Source: Arthrobacter sp. AQ5-06 (GTDB lineage Bacteria > Actinomycetota > Actinomycetes > Actinomycetales > Micrococcaceae). Taken from it: DNA of 64,000 bases. The stretch covers positions 1-64,000 of the forward strand of contig NZ_QMKP01000013.1 of NCBI RefSeq assembly GCF_003287955.1. Reading direction: 5' to 3'. The translations under genes and the position numbers were made by a program. Positions within the stretch are counted from its first letter, which is position 1. The number at the start of each line of letters is the position of its first letter. The notes beneath the pieces were generated by a model. It had not been told where the DNA came from. It was given only the letters and a program-made list of their open reading frames with translations, and made no database searches. Positions 1 through 6,876 of the stretch are shown one piece after another.

Positions 1-1
1 C

Positions 2-82
2 ACCAACAATGACGGCCTGCCGCCGGCGACCGCGATGGCCAACTTCACCACAAACCAGCAGCCGCTACCCGCGGCAGCCTGA
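2..82 (+). CDS. possible 3' end of an unidentified gene (partial)
   Basis: An open frame enters from the left edge and stops at a TGA at 80-82. The visible 26 residues are rich in Asn, Thr, Pro and Ala and end in a Pro-Leu-Pro-Ala-Ala-Ala tail, which looks like the disordered C-terminus of a larger protein. No family can be recognised from so little sequence, and a chance open frame is possible in DNA this GC-rich. Confidence 0.3.
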   Translation, partial: TNNDGLPPATAMANFTTNQQPLPAAA

Positions 83-159
83 CCCAACCGAAACTACCCG
101 ACTGTCTCACATCCTTGACACACCTCACTTCAATGGACGGCGCGACGGCGCCGGAAGTG

Positions 160-1143
160 CTAGTTGCTGCTCTTGTCCGCGGAACCGTTCATGTTGGCCG
201 CGATGTTCTTTATGGCGGTCTTGGCATCGGTGGCCGCCTTGGCTGCCGCGTCTGCCGATTCATCGGCGACGTGCTTGGCCTTCTCGGCCGCGTCCTCCAC
301 GGTGTCCTTCGCGTCTGCGGCAACATCGTCTGCCGGGTCGGCCACGGCGTCAGCGGCCGAAGCCGTGGCGGCTGCAGCCTTGCTGGCCGCGTCCTCGGCC
401 GTGTCCTTGGCGTCGTTCACGGTGGTGGCAGGAACCGGCGCCGGGGTTGGCGTGACAGGAGACGGGGTCTTCCAAGGGTCTTCCACGGGTTTGGAGGCCT
501 TCCAGGCGGCGACTCCGGCGGCGACGGCCGCGGCGATGATGCCGAACACCAGCCAGCCGCGCTTCTTGGGCTTCTGGGGCTGGGCGATCTGGACTCCTAC
601 AGCCTTACCGGCTTCGTGCGCGGCGGCCTTGATCTGGGTGCCGGCCGTCAGTGCCTGTTCCTGGAGGGAATGCACTACGCCGGAATCGGCAAGCCGCTGG
701 GCGACGGCGTCCACGTGGGACGGCGCGTTTTCCAAGGTGCGGTGGACGGCGTCGGACGCGTGGCCGATCTGGTCCGAAAGGCGCGGCAGGTATTCAACCA
801 CCACGCGGTCCCTGGCGTTCTGGATGACGGGAGTGGCCTTGTCCAGGGCTTCGTACAGGCGCGGGGTGGCGACCTCAACGGCGTCGTGGATTTTCGGGGC
901 GAGCTGGGCGAGGCCCTCCTGGATGCGCGGTGTCACTGTTGCGACGCCGTCGGCAAGGTTGTGGGCCGCGGTCTTGAGCCCTTCCTGAATCCTGGGAGAT
1001 GCGGTGTCCAGGCCATGCTGCAGGCGGGGAACGGCCCAATCCACTGCTGCTTCCACGCGGGGGGATGCCCAGTCCTTGGCGTTCTCAACTGCGCTGTTGA
1101 CTGACTGTTCAAGGTCACGGGCAATACGATCCGATTTCTTCAC
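160..1143 (-). CDS. single-pass membrane protein made of 11-residue amphipathic repeats
   Basis: A 327-residue protein with a GTG start preceded by GGGAGG. Residues 27-114 are eight gapless 11-residue repeats; seven carry Pro at position two (residues 28, 39, 50, 72, 83, 94, 105) followed by a basic/aliphatic pattern such as PRIQEGL. A Lys-Lys-Arg cluster at 193-195 precedes one membrane segment at about 196-214, so the N-terminal part should be cytoplasmic. A Pro-rich linker (219-240) leads to a second set of Ala/Asp/Lys 11-mers (about 243-319) resembling LEA or apolipoprotein helices. There is no catalytic motif. It is divergent from ppiA. Function is unknown; membrane or lipid surface binding or stress protection is an inference from the repeat type. 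The ORF is clearly coding because the repeat is perfectly in phase. Confidence 0.85.
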   Translation of the reverse strand: MKKSDRIARDLEQSVNSAVENAKDWASPRVEAAVDWAVPRLQHGLDTASPRIQEGLKTAAHNLADGVATVTPRIQEGLAQLAPKIHDAVEVATPRLYEALDKATPVIQNARDRVVVEYLPRLSDQIGHASDAVHRTLENAPSHVDAVAQRLADSGVVHSLQEQALTAGTQIKAAAHEAGKAVGVQIAQPQKPKKRGWLVFGIIAAAVAAGVAAWKASKPVEDPWKTPSPVTPTPAPVPATTVNDAKDTAEDAASKAAAATASAADAVADPADDVAADAKDTVEDAAEKAKHVADESADAAAKAATDAKTAIKNIAANMNGSADKSSN

Positions 1144-1298
1144 AACTACCTCCCGATTAATGTGACGGTTCTGTTGTTAGCCTACGTGCCTTGACCTGCA
1201 CGGGCTATTCTTCCGGCGGATTTACGGCTGATTTCACCCAGCGCGGAACTGCCGGTCCAGCCCCGTCCGCGTTGACCTGCCGTGGAAGAATGGGCCGT

Positions 1299-1844
1299 AT
1301 GACTGCAATCGCAACTGCAAAAGCAACCATCCACACCAGCCTCGGCGACATCGTCGTTAATCTCTTCGGCAACCACGCCCCGAAGACGGTCAAGAACTTC
1401 GTTGGCCTGGCCACCGGTGAGCAGGCCTGGACCCACCCCGAGACCGGCGAGGACAAGACGGGCACGCCGCTGTACGACGGCACCATCTTCCACCGCATCA
1501 TCAAGGACTTCATGATCCAGGCCGGCGATCCGCTGGGCCGCGGCGTGGGCGGACCGGGCTACAAGTTCGACGACGAGATCCACCCCGAACTCAGCTTCAA
1601 CGCCCCTTACAAGCTGGCCATGGCCAACGCCGGCATCCAGGCGGGCAAGGGCACCAACGGTTCACAGTTCTTCATCACCACCATCCCCACCGACTGGCTG
1701 CAGGGCAAGCACAGCATCTTCGGCGAGGTTGTTGACGAGGACTCCAAGAAGGTCGTCGACGCCATCGAGGGCGTCCGCACCGGCATGGGTGACCGCCCGG
1801 TCGAGGACGTCACCATCAACAGCATCGACATCGAGCAGCTCTAA
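1299..1844 (+). CDS. ppiA: peptidyl-prolyl cis-trans isomerase, cyclophilin type
   Basis: A 181-residue cytoplasmic cyclophilin catalysing proline cis-trans isomerisation during protein folding. Family landmarks are FHR at 64-66, FMIQ at 71-74, GSQFFIT at 121-127, Trp133 (cyclosporin-site Trp) and His138. There is no signal peptide. The start at 1299 is chosen because GGAAGA at 1283-1288 is correctly spaced for it; an ATG at 1290 would sit almost on that ribosome site, and the longer upstream frame has no family similarity. The rhomboid gene follows after 8 bases, so the two are probably cotranscribed. The position between the gyrase region and crgA matches the usual actinobacterial order. 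Confidence 0.95.
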   Translation: MTAIATAKATIHTSLGDIVVNLFGNHAPKTVKNFVGLATGEQAWTHPETGEDKTGTPLYDGTIFHRIIKDFMIQAGDPLGRGVGGPGYKFDDEIHPELSFNAPYKLAMANAGIQAGKGTNGSQFFITTIPTDWLQGKHSIFGEVVDEDSKKVVDAIEGVRTGMGDRPVEDVTINSIDIEQL

Positions 1845-1852
1845 CCCATCAC

Positions 1853-2734
1853 ATGAGCTACGGAATTCCGGCGGCTGAGCCGTCAGCGCAGGTTCCGGTG
1901 TGCCCCAGGCACCCGGACAGGCCTTCCTATGTGCGCTGCCAGCGCTGCGGGCGCCCAGCGTGCCCGGACTGCCAGCGGGCGGCCGCCGTCGGATTCCAGT
2001 GTGTTGACTGCGTCAACGAAACCAAGCGGACGACGCCGGCAGTCAAGACTGTCTACGGCGGCGCCGTGGCAACGGGCAAACCCGTGGTGACGTTTGGAAT
2101 TATCGCCCTGTGTGCGGTGATGTACGTTCTGCAATGGGTGGTTCCCGGCGAGTGGATCTACCAGAACCTGGCGTTCGCAAATGTGTTTGCCACTCCCGAA
2201 TTTGGTGAGTTCGAACCCTGGCGGATGCTGACGGCGGCTTTCCTGCACTCACAGGGATTTATCCTCCACATTGTGCTGAACATGTACATGCTGTGGATTT
2301 TCGGCCAGGCACTCGAACCGCTCCTGGGCCGGGTCCGTTTCCTGGCTCTGTATCTCATCTCTGCCATCGGTGGCTCCGTCGGCTACCTTCTCCTGACCCC
2401 CGGCTACGTGCCCGGTGTTCCTCTTGCCGGAGTGGTGGGCGCCTCGGGTGCCATCTTTGGACTCTTCGGGGCGATGCTCCTGGTGCAGCGTCACCGCGGC
2501 GGGGATACGCGGCAGCTGTGGATCCTGATCGCCATCAACGGCGTGATCGGATTTGTGGTCCCCCAGATCGCCTGGCAGGCGCACCTGGGCGGGCTCGTCA
2601 CCGGCGGCCTTTGCGCTGCCGTGATTGCGTACCTGCCCCGGGGCCCGCGGCAGGGCATGCTGCACGCGGCCGGACTGGTAGGAGTGGTTCTCCTTCTGGC
2701 CTTGGCGAGCTGGCTCCGAGTCACGGCCGGCTGA
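1853..2734 (+). CDS. rhomboid-family intramembrane serine protease with N-terminal Cys-rich module
   Basis: A 293-residue membrane protease. The rhomboid core has the GASGAIFG loop with nucleophile Ser198, the partner His244 in a later helix, and the HxxxN pair His139/Asn143 that forms the oxyanion region. About six membrane helices lie between residues 78 and 290. Ahead of them residues 17-53 hold regularly spaced Cys/His (C17, H20, C29, C32, C37, C40, C50, C53), a B-box-like zinc-binding module, which points to a cytosolic metal-bound domain for substrate or partner recognition. It follows ppiA by 8 bases. The substrate is unknown. All catalytic residues are present, so it is likely active. 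Confidence 0.93.
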   Translation: MSYGIPAAEPSAQVPVCPRHPDRPSYVRCQRCGRPACPDCQRAAAVGFQCVDCVNETKRTTPAVKTVYGGAVATGKPVVTFGIIALCAVMYVLQWVVPGEWIYQNLAFANVFATPEFGEFEPWRMLTAAFLHSQGFILHIVLNMYMLWIFGQALEPLLGRVRFLALYLISAIGGSVGYLLLTPGYVPGVPLAGVVGASGAIFGLFGAMLLVQRHRGGDTRQLWILIAINGVIGFVVPQIAWQAHLGGLVTGGLCAAVIAYLPRGPRQGMLHAAGLVGVVLLLALASWLRVTAG

Positions 2735-2913
2735 CCGCCCGGGTCCTCGGACCCACCTCCTACAGACCATTTCAAGACCCCGGTGTCCCAGCGGACGCCG
2801 GGGTATTTGCTGTTCCCTGTGAGGCCTCCGCACAGCGCTGCCGCATACTTTCCTGGCCTTCTCGGCGGGCGAGCAGCGCGAGGTCAGCGGCCGGCCCTTG
2901 AGACCCACTTAAG

Positions 2914-3326
2914 TTACCCACAGGGCTTATCCACACTGTTGGTAACTTACACGGGTGTAGTTCAGGATTGCGATGTTCCCCTGCTCCCGGATGTCCGCCC
3001 TTTTCCCGGATTTGATCCTCCTGTTGTCCACAATTGTGGAAAACACCTGGGGATGCGCCTGTGGTTAAGTGGAAAAACACGCCATTTGAGCCGGGTCTGT
3101 GGATATCTTGGCCATTTTCCGCGTTGCGGGCCCATGGGAGGGGATCCGGGCTGCCCGTATCAACAGGGTTGTTCACAGTGTTAATAACTTACAGACGTGT
3201 AGTTAACCTTCAGTGTTTCCCGGACTGGGGCACCTGAGGGGGTCCCCTCGGCCCTCCCCATGGACTGTTGTCCACACCTGTGGATAAGTTGTGGGTAGTG
3301 CAGTGTTAGTAAGTGGAAAACACCTG
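2914..3326. other. DnaA-box-like cluster A in a 653-base gene-free region
   Basis: The stretch between the rhomboid stop and the AhpD-like gene (2735-3387) has no convincing gene. It contains exact TTATCCACA at 2927-2935 and, on the other strand, at 3279-3287; TTGTCCACA at 3024-3032 and 3268-3276; TTTTCCACA (reverse) at 3035-3043; and one- or two-mismatch forms at 2914, 3060, 3098, 3169 and 3290. The 14-mer GTGGAAAACACCTG occurs at 3036 and 3313. Locally the DNA is less GC-rich than its surroundings. The density is what is seen at replication origins or DnaA-titration loci. Binding by DnaA is inference. Confidence 0.7.
2927..3204 (+). repeat. two copies of a 36-base direct repeat containing a DnaA-box-like site
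   Basis: Copies lie at 2927-2962 and 3169-3204, and 28 of 36 positions are identical. Each begins with a DnaA-box-like 9-mer, continues with TGTT..TAACTTACA and ends in GTGTAGTT. Shorter relatives are at 3301-3312, 3945-3965 and 4043-4063. The common unit is thus a DnaA-like box followed by a TAACTT element in fixed register. Confidence 0.75.
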
Positions 3327-3387
3327 TCTGTGCGAGGGTGTTCGTACGCAGCATCCGACCCACAACCTTCCAGCCAGGAGGACCGCC

Positions 3388-3861
3388 TTGAGCGCCACCG
3401 CCACAACCCAGCACATCTACCTCGACAAGCAGCACCCCGCGGTATGGCGTGCCCTCAACGGTCTGGGGCTGAAAGTGCGCGAAGCCGCCGACGCAGCCGG
3501 GATTGACCGCAAGACCATTGAGCTGCTCAACGTGCGGACCTCCCAGATCAACGGCTGCGCCTATTGCCTCGACATGCATATGCGGGACGCCGTGGAGGGC
3601 GGGGAGAGCCACCAGCGGCTCGCCGTCCTGCAGGCATGGCGGGAGACGGTCCTGTTCACGGACAAGGAGCGGGCGGCCCTGGCCCTGGCCGAATGCATCA
3701 CCGAGCTGCCAGACCACCGGGCCCGCGAGGTTGAGGAAGGATATGCCCGTCAGTACCTCAGTGCCGATGAATTCTCGGTGGTTAGCTGGCTGGTGATCAC
3801 CATGAACGCTTTTAACCGGGTGTCCATCACCAGCCACCATCCGGTCCGCCGCGACCGCTGA
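3388..3861 (+). CDS. AhpD-like alkylhydroperoxidase (carboxymuconolactone decarboxylase family)
   Basis: A 157-residue cytoplasmic protein of the CMD/AhpD fold. It carries the redox CxxC pair C57/C60 in INGCAYCLDMH with His64, the arrangement used by AhpD-type thiol peroxidases. The TTG start at 3388 is chosen because AGGAGG at 3376-3381 lies 6 bases upstream and the protein then begins at the normal family N-terminus. A start at 3313 would read through the DnaA-box-like repeats. It stands alone between two DnaA-box-like clusters and is not linked to ahpC. The substrate is not predictable; peroxide or organic hydroperoxide reduction is typical of the family. Confidence 0.88.
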   Translation: MSATATTQHIYLDKQHPAVWRALNGLGLKVREAADAAGIDRKTIELLNVRTSQINGCAYCLDMHMRDAVEGGESHQRLAVLQAWRETVLFTDKERAALALAECITELPDHRAREVEEGYARQYLSADEFSVVSWLVITMNAFNRVSITSHHPVRRDR

Positions 3862-3933
3862 GCGGGCCAGGCTCTAGCCGAGAGCGCCCCGAGCGAGGGA
3901 CACCAAGGACGCCGAGTTTGGGGGCGGTGTGAA

Positions 3934-4061
3934 TTATCCACAGCTAATCCACACTGTTAATAACTGTGCGCTGGAGCACTCTGGCTCGCGTCCCGTGCGT
4001 CAGGGCCTGCAACTGGTGCCAATACGCTGGCTTGGGCGAAAGTTATGCACAGTGTGGATAA
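3934..4061. other. DnaA-box-like cluster B, downstream of the AhpD-like gene
   Basis: Within the 223-base gap between the AhpD-like stop and the tag stop there are exact TTATCCACA sites at 3934-3942 (plus) and 4053-4061 (minus), plus TAATCCACA at 3945-3953 and TTATGCACA at 4043-4051. Two of them are followed by the same TGTT/GGATAACT element found in cluster A. No gene or clear terminator hairpin was found in this gap. Confidence 0.65.
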
Positions 4062-4084
4062 CTTTTCCAACAGCTGGGGAAAAC

Positions 4085-4738
4085 TTACCCCGCGGGACGC
4101 CCGGTCAGGCCGGTCCAGACGCCTGAGGAACCGCGCCGGTGGCTGTCCAGAAGATGGGTATCCACCATGCCGATGGCTTCCATCAGCGCGAACATGGTGG
4201 TGGGGCCAACGAACGAGAACCCTTGCTTCCGCAGAGCCTTGGACAGCGCCACCGATTCCGGTGATTGCGTGGGGATCTCCGCGTGCGTGACCGGCTGGGG
4301 AGTGGTTCGGGGCTGGAACTGCCAGACGAAGTCAACCAGGCCTTCCCGCTCGCGAAGCGCGATGGTGGCCTGGGCATTAGTGATGGCGGCGCGGATCTTG
4401 AGGCGGTTGCGGACGATGCCGGGATCCAGGAGCAGCCGCCCAACATCCGCCTCCGTAAAAGCGGCAACAGCGTCCGGCTGGAAGTCGAGGAAAGCCTGAC
4501 GGAAGGCAGGGCGCTTCCGGAGGATGGTGGCCCAGGACAGACCTGCCTGGAACCCCTCAAGGCAGATGCGTTCATAGAGGCCCTGTTCGTCCCGAACAGG
4601 CAGGCCCCATTCGGCGTCGTAGTACTCGCGCAACAGCGGATCCACGGCGGCCCACGGCGGACGGGCGAGGCCGTCGTCGCCCAGGACGGTTCCGTCCACA
4701 CCCTCGTTTCGGGGCTGGGGGGCGGCCGCGGGAGTCAT
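4085..4738 (-). CDS. tag: DNA-3-methyladenine glycosylase I
   Basis: A 217-residue base-excision repair enzyme that removes 3-methyladenine. The Tag core is clear: EWGLPV, ICLEGFQAGLSW, FVWQF, SKALRKQGFSFVGPTT and GMVDTH in the order found in E. coli Tag. The four zinc ligands of E. coli Tag are not conserved: the N-terminal CGW is RPPW, the YHD is YYD, and the C-terminal Cys pair is absent, since the only Cys is in ICLEGF. An N-terminal extension of about 25 residues is present. It ends 24 bases from the last DnaA-box-like site and is followed upstream on the same strand by crgA, 19 bases away. Confidence 0.93.
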   Translation of the reverse strand: MTPAAAPQPRNEGVDGTVLGDDGLARPPWAAVDPLLREYYDAEWGLPVRDEQGLYERICLEGFQAGLSWATILRKRPAFRQAFLDFQPDAVAAFTEADVGRLLLDPGIVRNRLKIRAAITNAQATIALREREGLVDFVWQFQPRTTPQPVTHAEIPTQSPESVALSKALRKQGFSFVGPTTMFALMEAIGMVDTHLLDSHRRGSSGVWTGLTGRPAG

Positions 4739-4757
4739 ACGGGTCCGGCAGCCAGGG

Positions 4758-5012
4758 TCAGGAACGCCAGCGCGTGGTCATCAGGAAGCCGATGATGGCA
4801 ATGCCGAAGCCGGCCACGATGTTCCACGACTCCCAGGCCTGGACAGGGAACCGGCCCTCGCTGATGTAGAACGTGATGATCCAGAAGAGCCCGATGATCA
4901 TCAGGCCGAACATCACCGGCTTGAACCAGACAGCGTTGGGCTTATACGTCTGAGCCCCGGCAGCCGTCTGCGCGGCGCTGGAAGTCTTCTTGCGTGGCTT
5001 TGACTCGGGCAC
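4758..5012 (-). CDS. crgA: cell division protein CrgA
   Basis: An 84-residue membrane protein with two helices (about 32-50 and 64-81) separated by the short SEGRFPVQAW loop, and a basic N-terminus rich in Lys/Arg, as in CrgA of Mycobacterium and Streptomyces. CrgA helps assemble the septal division complex (FtsZ, FtsQ, FtsI partners). The GTG start at 5012 has AGGAGA upstream; a longer 115-residue frame lacks a ribosome site and family similarity. It is divergent from the sortase gene, so the 174 bases between them must hold both promoters. The location beside pabA and pknB is standard for actinobacteria. Confidence 0.93.
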   Translation of the reverse strand: MPESKPRKKTSSAAQTAAGAQTYKPNAVWFKPVMFGLMIIGLFWIITFYISEGRFPVQAWESWNIVAGFGIAIIGFLMTTRWRS

Positions 5013-5186
5013 GTGCTCTCCTTGGCGGACTGGAGCAAGCTCGGCGTCTCGGGCTTGATATCCTGCAAGAAGGAAGTTGCCAGCGGTCTGCGCGATCTTG
5101 GTCAATCTGGATTCTTACTAGCAGTCAATTCTAGCCGTAGTTCAGGGCACTCAAACGCCCATCGCGGCCACCCCGGAGGAGAACGC

Positions 5187-5972
5187 GTGGTATTGCAGGA
5201 GAAGGCGAGGCCCGCCGTTGTTCCGGGCGCTGGCGCCACTATTCTGCGTGGGACCGTGCAGGTGCTCGGCGAACTGCTCATCACGGCCGGCATTATTCTC
5301 TTGCTCTTTGTGGGCTGGCAGCTTTGGTGGACCAACGTGGAATCCGACGCCAAGCAGAGTGCAGTCATCAAGGAATTCGCCCAGGGGCTGCGCGGTACGG
5401 TGCCCGCAGTCCCGGAACCGGGTCCAGCGGCAGCGCCCGTGGATTACGGTGCCCCGGTCGTTTCCGCGGCACCAGGCCATGCCGGCACCATCGGCATCAT
5501 GTACATCCCGCGGTTTGGCACCAACTACACCCGGCCCATCGTGCAGGGAACCACCGGAGATGTCCTGGATACGCTGGGGCTTGGCCATTACGTTAACACG
5601 GCCATGCCCGGCGCCGTCGGGAACTTCGCCGTGGCCGGTCACCGGCAAACCCATGGTGCCGTCCTGGACAATATCCACACCCTTGTTCCGGGGGACAAAA
5701 TCTACGTCCAGACCAAGGATGGCTATTACATCTATGTCTTCCGCAACAACCAGATTGTGATGCCGTCCCGGACCGATGTCCTGGAACCGGTCCCCACCCG
5801 TCCCGGCATCACTCCCACCGAAAGCTTCCTCACCATGACCAGTTGCAATCCGCGCTTCGGCGCCGAGGAACGCATCATCGCCTACGCGCTGCTGGACAGC
5901 TGGCGGCCTGCCTCGGCGGGGCCGCCGGCCGAGATCGCCGCCCAGGTGGCCGCAGCGGTTGGAGGAAGCTGA
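5187..5972 (+). CDS. class E sortase
   Basis: A 261-residue membrane-anchored cysteine transpeptidase. A signal-anchor helix spans about residues 29-48. The catalytic trio is His152 in AGHRQTHG, Cys220 in TMTSCNPRF and an Arg at 223 or 229. The GTG start at 5187 follows GGAGGAG at 5175-5181; the frame extends upstream into the crgA promoter but has no good ribosome site there. Class E sortases anchor surface proteins, often with LAXTG signals, or build pili. No obvious substrate gene lies in this window. It is the first gene of a short run with the small membrane protein and pabA. Confidence 0.93.
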   Translation: MVLQEKARPAVVPGAGATILRGTVQVLGELLITAGIILLLFVGWQLWWTNVESDAKQSAVIKEFAQGLRGTVPAVPEPGPAAAPVDYGAPVVSAAPGHAGTIGIMYIPRFGTNYTRPIVQGTTGDVLDTLGLGHYVNTAMPGAVGNFAVAGHRQTHGAVLDNIHTLVPGDKIYVQTKDGYYIYVFRNNQIVMPSRTDVLEPVPTRPGITPTESFLTMTSCNPRFGAEERIIAYALLDSWRPASAGPPAEIAAQVAAAVGGS

Positions 5973-5974
5973 GC

Positions 5975-6145
5975 ATGTACGGTTGGATTTTCCGCCACCT
6001 GCCCGGCCCCCTCTGGCTGCGGATATTCACCTCGCTTGTGCTCATCGCCGGCGCACTGATCCTGATGGTTCAGTTCCTGTTCCCCTGGATGTCCGGGTTC
6101 ACCGCATTCACCGACTCAACGATTGGTTCTGCAAGCCAGCCATGA
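5975..6145 (+). CDS. small single-helix membrane protein
   Basis: A 56-residue protein beginning MYGWIFRHLPGPLW, with one strongly hydrophobic helix at about residues 18-42 and a short polar tail. GGAGGAAGC precedes the ATG, the sortase stop is 2 bases upstream, and the stop overlaps the pabA start in an ATGA. This tight coupling and a clear ribosome site support a real gene. Function is unknown. Similar mini membrane proteins occur between the sortase and pabA genes in relatives, as far as I recall. Confidence 0.75.
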   Translation: MYGWIFRHLPGPLWLRIFTSLVLIAGALILMVQFLFPWMSGFTAFTDSTIGSASQP

Positions 6146-6783
6146 CCACAACCAAAATCCTGGTCGTAGACAACTACGACAGCTTCGTTTACACCCTGGT
6201 GGGCTACCTCCAGGAGCTCGGCGCCGAGACCGCCGTTGTCCGCAACGACGACGTGACCCTCGCAGAAGCCATCGAAATGGCCCAAACGCGCGACGGCGTC
6301 CTCATCTCACCCGGTCCCGGCAATCCTGCCGAAGCTGGCGTGTGCATCGAACTGATCAAGTGGTGCGGCGCGAACACCAAGCCGATGTTCGGTGTCTGTT
6401 TGGGCCACCAGGCACTGGCTGAAGCCTACGGCGGCACAGTGACCCACGCGCCGGAACTGATGCATGGCAAGACGTCGCTGGTGGAGCACAACGGCACCAG
6501 CGTGTTCGCCGGACTCCCCTCCCCCGTGACAGCGACGCGCTACCATTCGCTGGCAGCCGTAAGGGACACCATCCCCGACGTCCTGGAGATCACCGCCGAA
6601 ACAGCGACCGGCGTCGTGATGGGCCTGCAGCACCGCACTGCGCCACTGTGCGGCGTGCAGTTCCACCCGGAGTCGGTCCTGACCGAAGGCGGCTACCAGA
6701 TGCTGGGCAACTGGCTCGAGTCCCTGGGAATGGCAGGAGCGGCCGCCCGCGCCGCCACACTGAGCCCGCTCATCCAGCACTGA
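6142..6783 (+). CDS. pabA: aminodeoxychorismate/anthranilate synthase glutamine amidotransferase subunit
   Basis: A 213-residue class I glutamine amidotransferase supplying ammonia to a chorismate-using partner. The nucleophile is Cys86 in GVCLGHQ, and the catalytic His175 and Glu177 lie in QFHPESV. The N-terminus VVDNYDSFVYTL is typical of PabA/TrpG. No trpE or pabB partner is nearby, so the folate versus tryptophan assignment cannot be settled here; the M. tuberculosis gene in this position is called trpG. The start overlaps the stop of the preceding small gene. It converges on pknB across a strong hairpin. Confidence 0.93.
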   Translation: MTTTKILVVDNYDSFVYTLVGYLQELGAETAVVRNDDVTLAEAIEMAQTRDGVLISPGPGNPAEAGVCIELIKWCGANTKPMFGVCLGHQALAEAYGGTVTHAPELMHGKTSLVEHNGTSVFAGLPSPVTATRYHSLAAVRDTIPDVLEITAETATGVVMGLQHRTAPLCGVQFHPESVLTEGGYQMLGNWLESLGMAGAAARAATLSPLIQH

Positions 6784-6803
6784 CCGGAACACACAAACAA
6801 CGA

Positions 6804-6876
6804 GGGGTCACTTCGCGCCCATCCCGAAGGGGAACATGGGCGCGAAGTGACCCCGCGTTTCTGGGGGAACGCGGGG
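6804..6876. terminator. bidirectional terminator with two competing hairpins
   Basis: A perfect 19-base inverted repeat (6804-6822 with 6836-6854, 13-base loop) is followed by a second 9-base repeat (6851-6859 with 6868-6876) that shares four bases with the first. It fills the gap between the convergent pabA and pknB genes, with only a short T-run on the plus side. Confidence 0.8.

Noticed and set aside
115..1104. 329-codon plus-strand frame opposite the 11-residue repeat protein
   Set aside because: The minus-strand frame shows an in-phase repeat, a membrane helix and a ribosome site; the plus frame is Gly/Val/Arg-rich noise.
2783..3184. Open frames through DnaA-box cluster A on both strands (also 2772-3176 and 3181-3840)
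   Set aside because: No family similarity, no ribosome site, and their sequence is made of the repeated box motifs.
2900..4100. Main chromosomal oriC
   Set aside because: The box density fits, but dnaA and dnaN are not here and the conserved actinobacterial origin is next to them, so I call it only a DnaA-box-like cluster.
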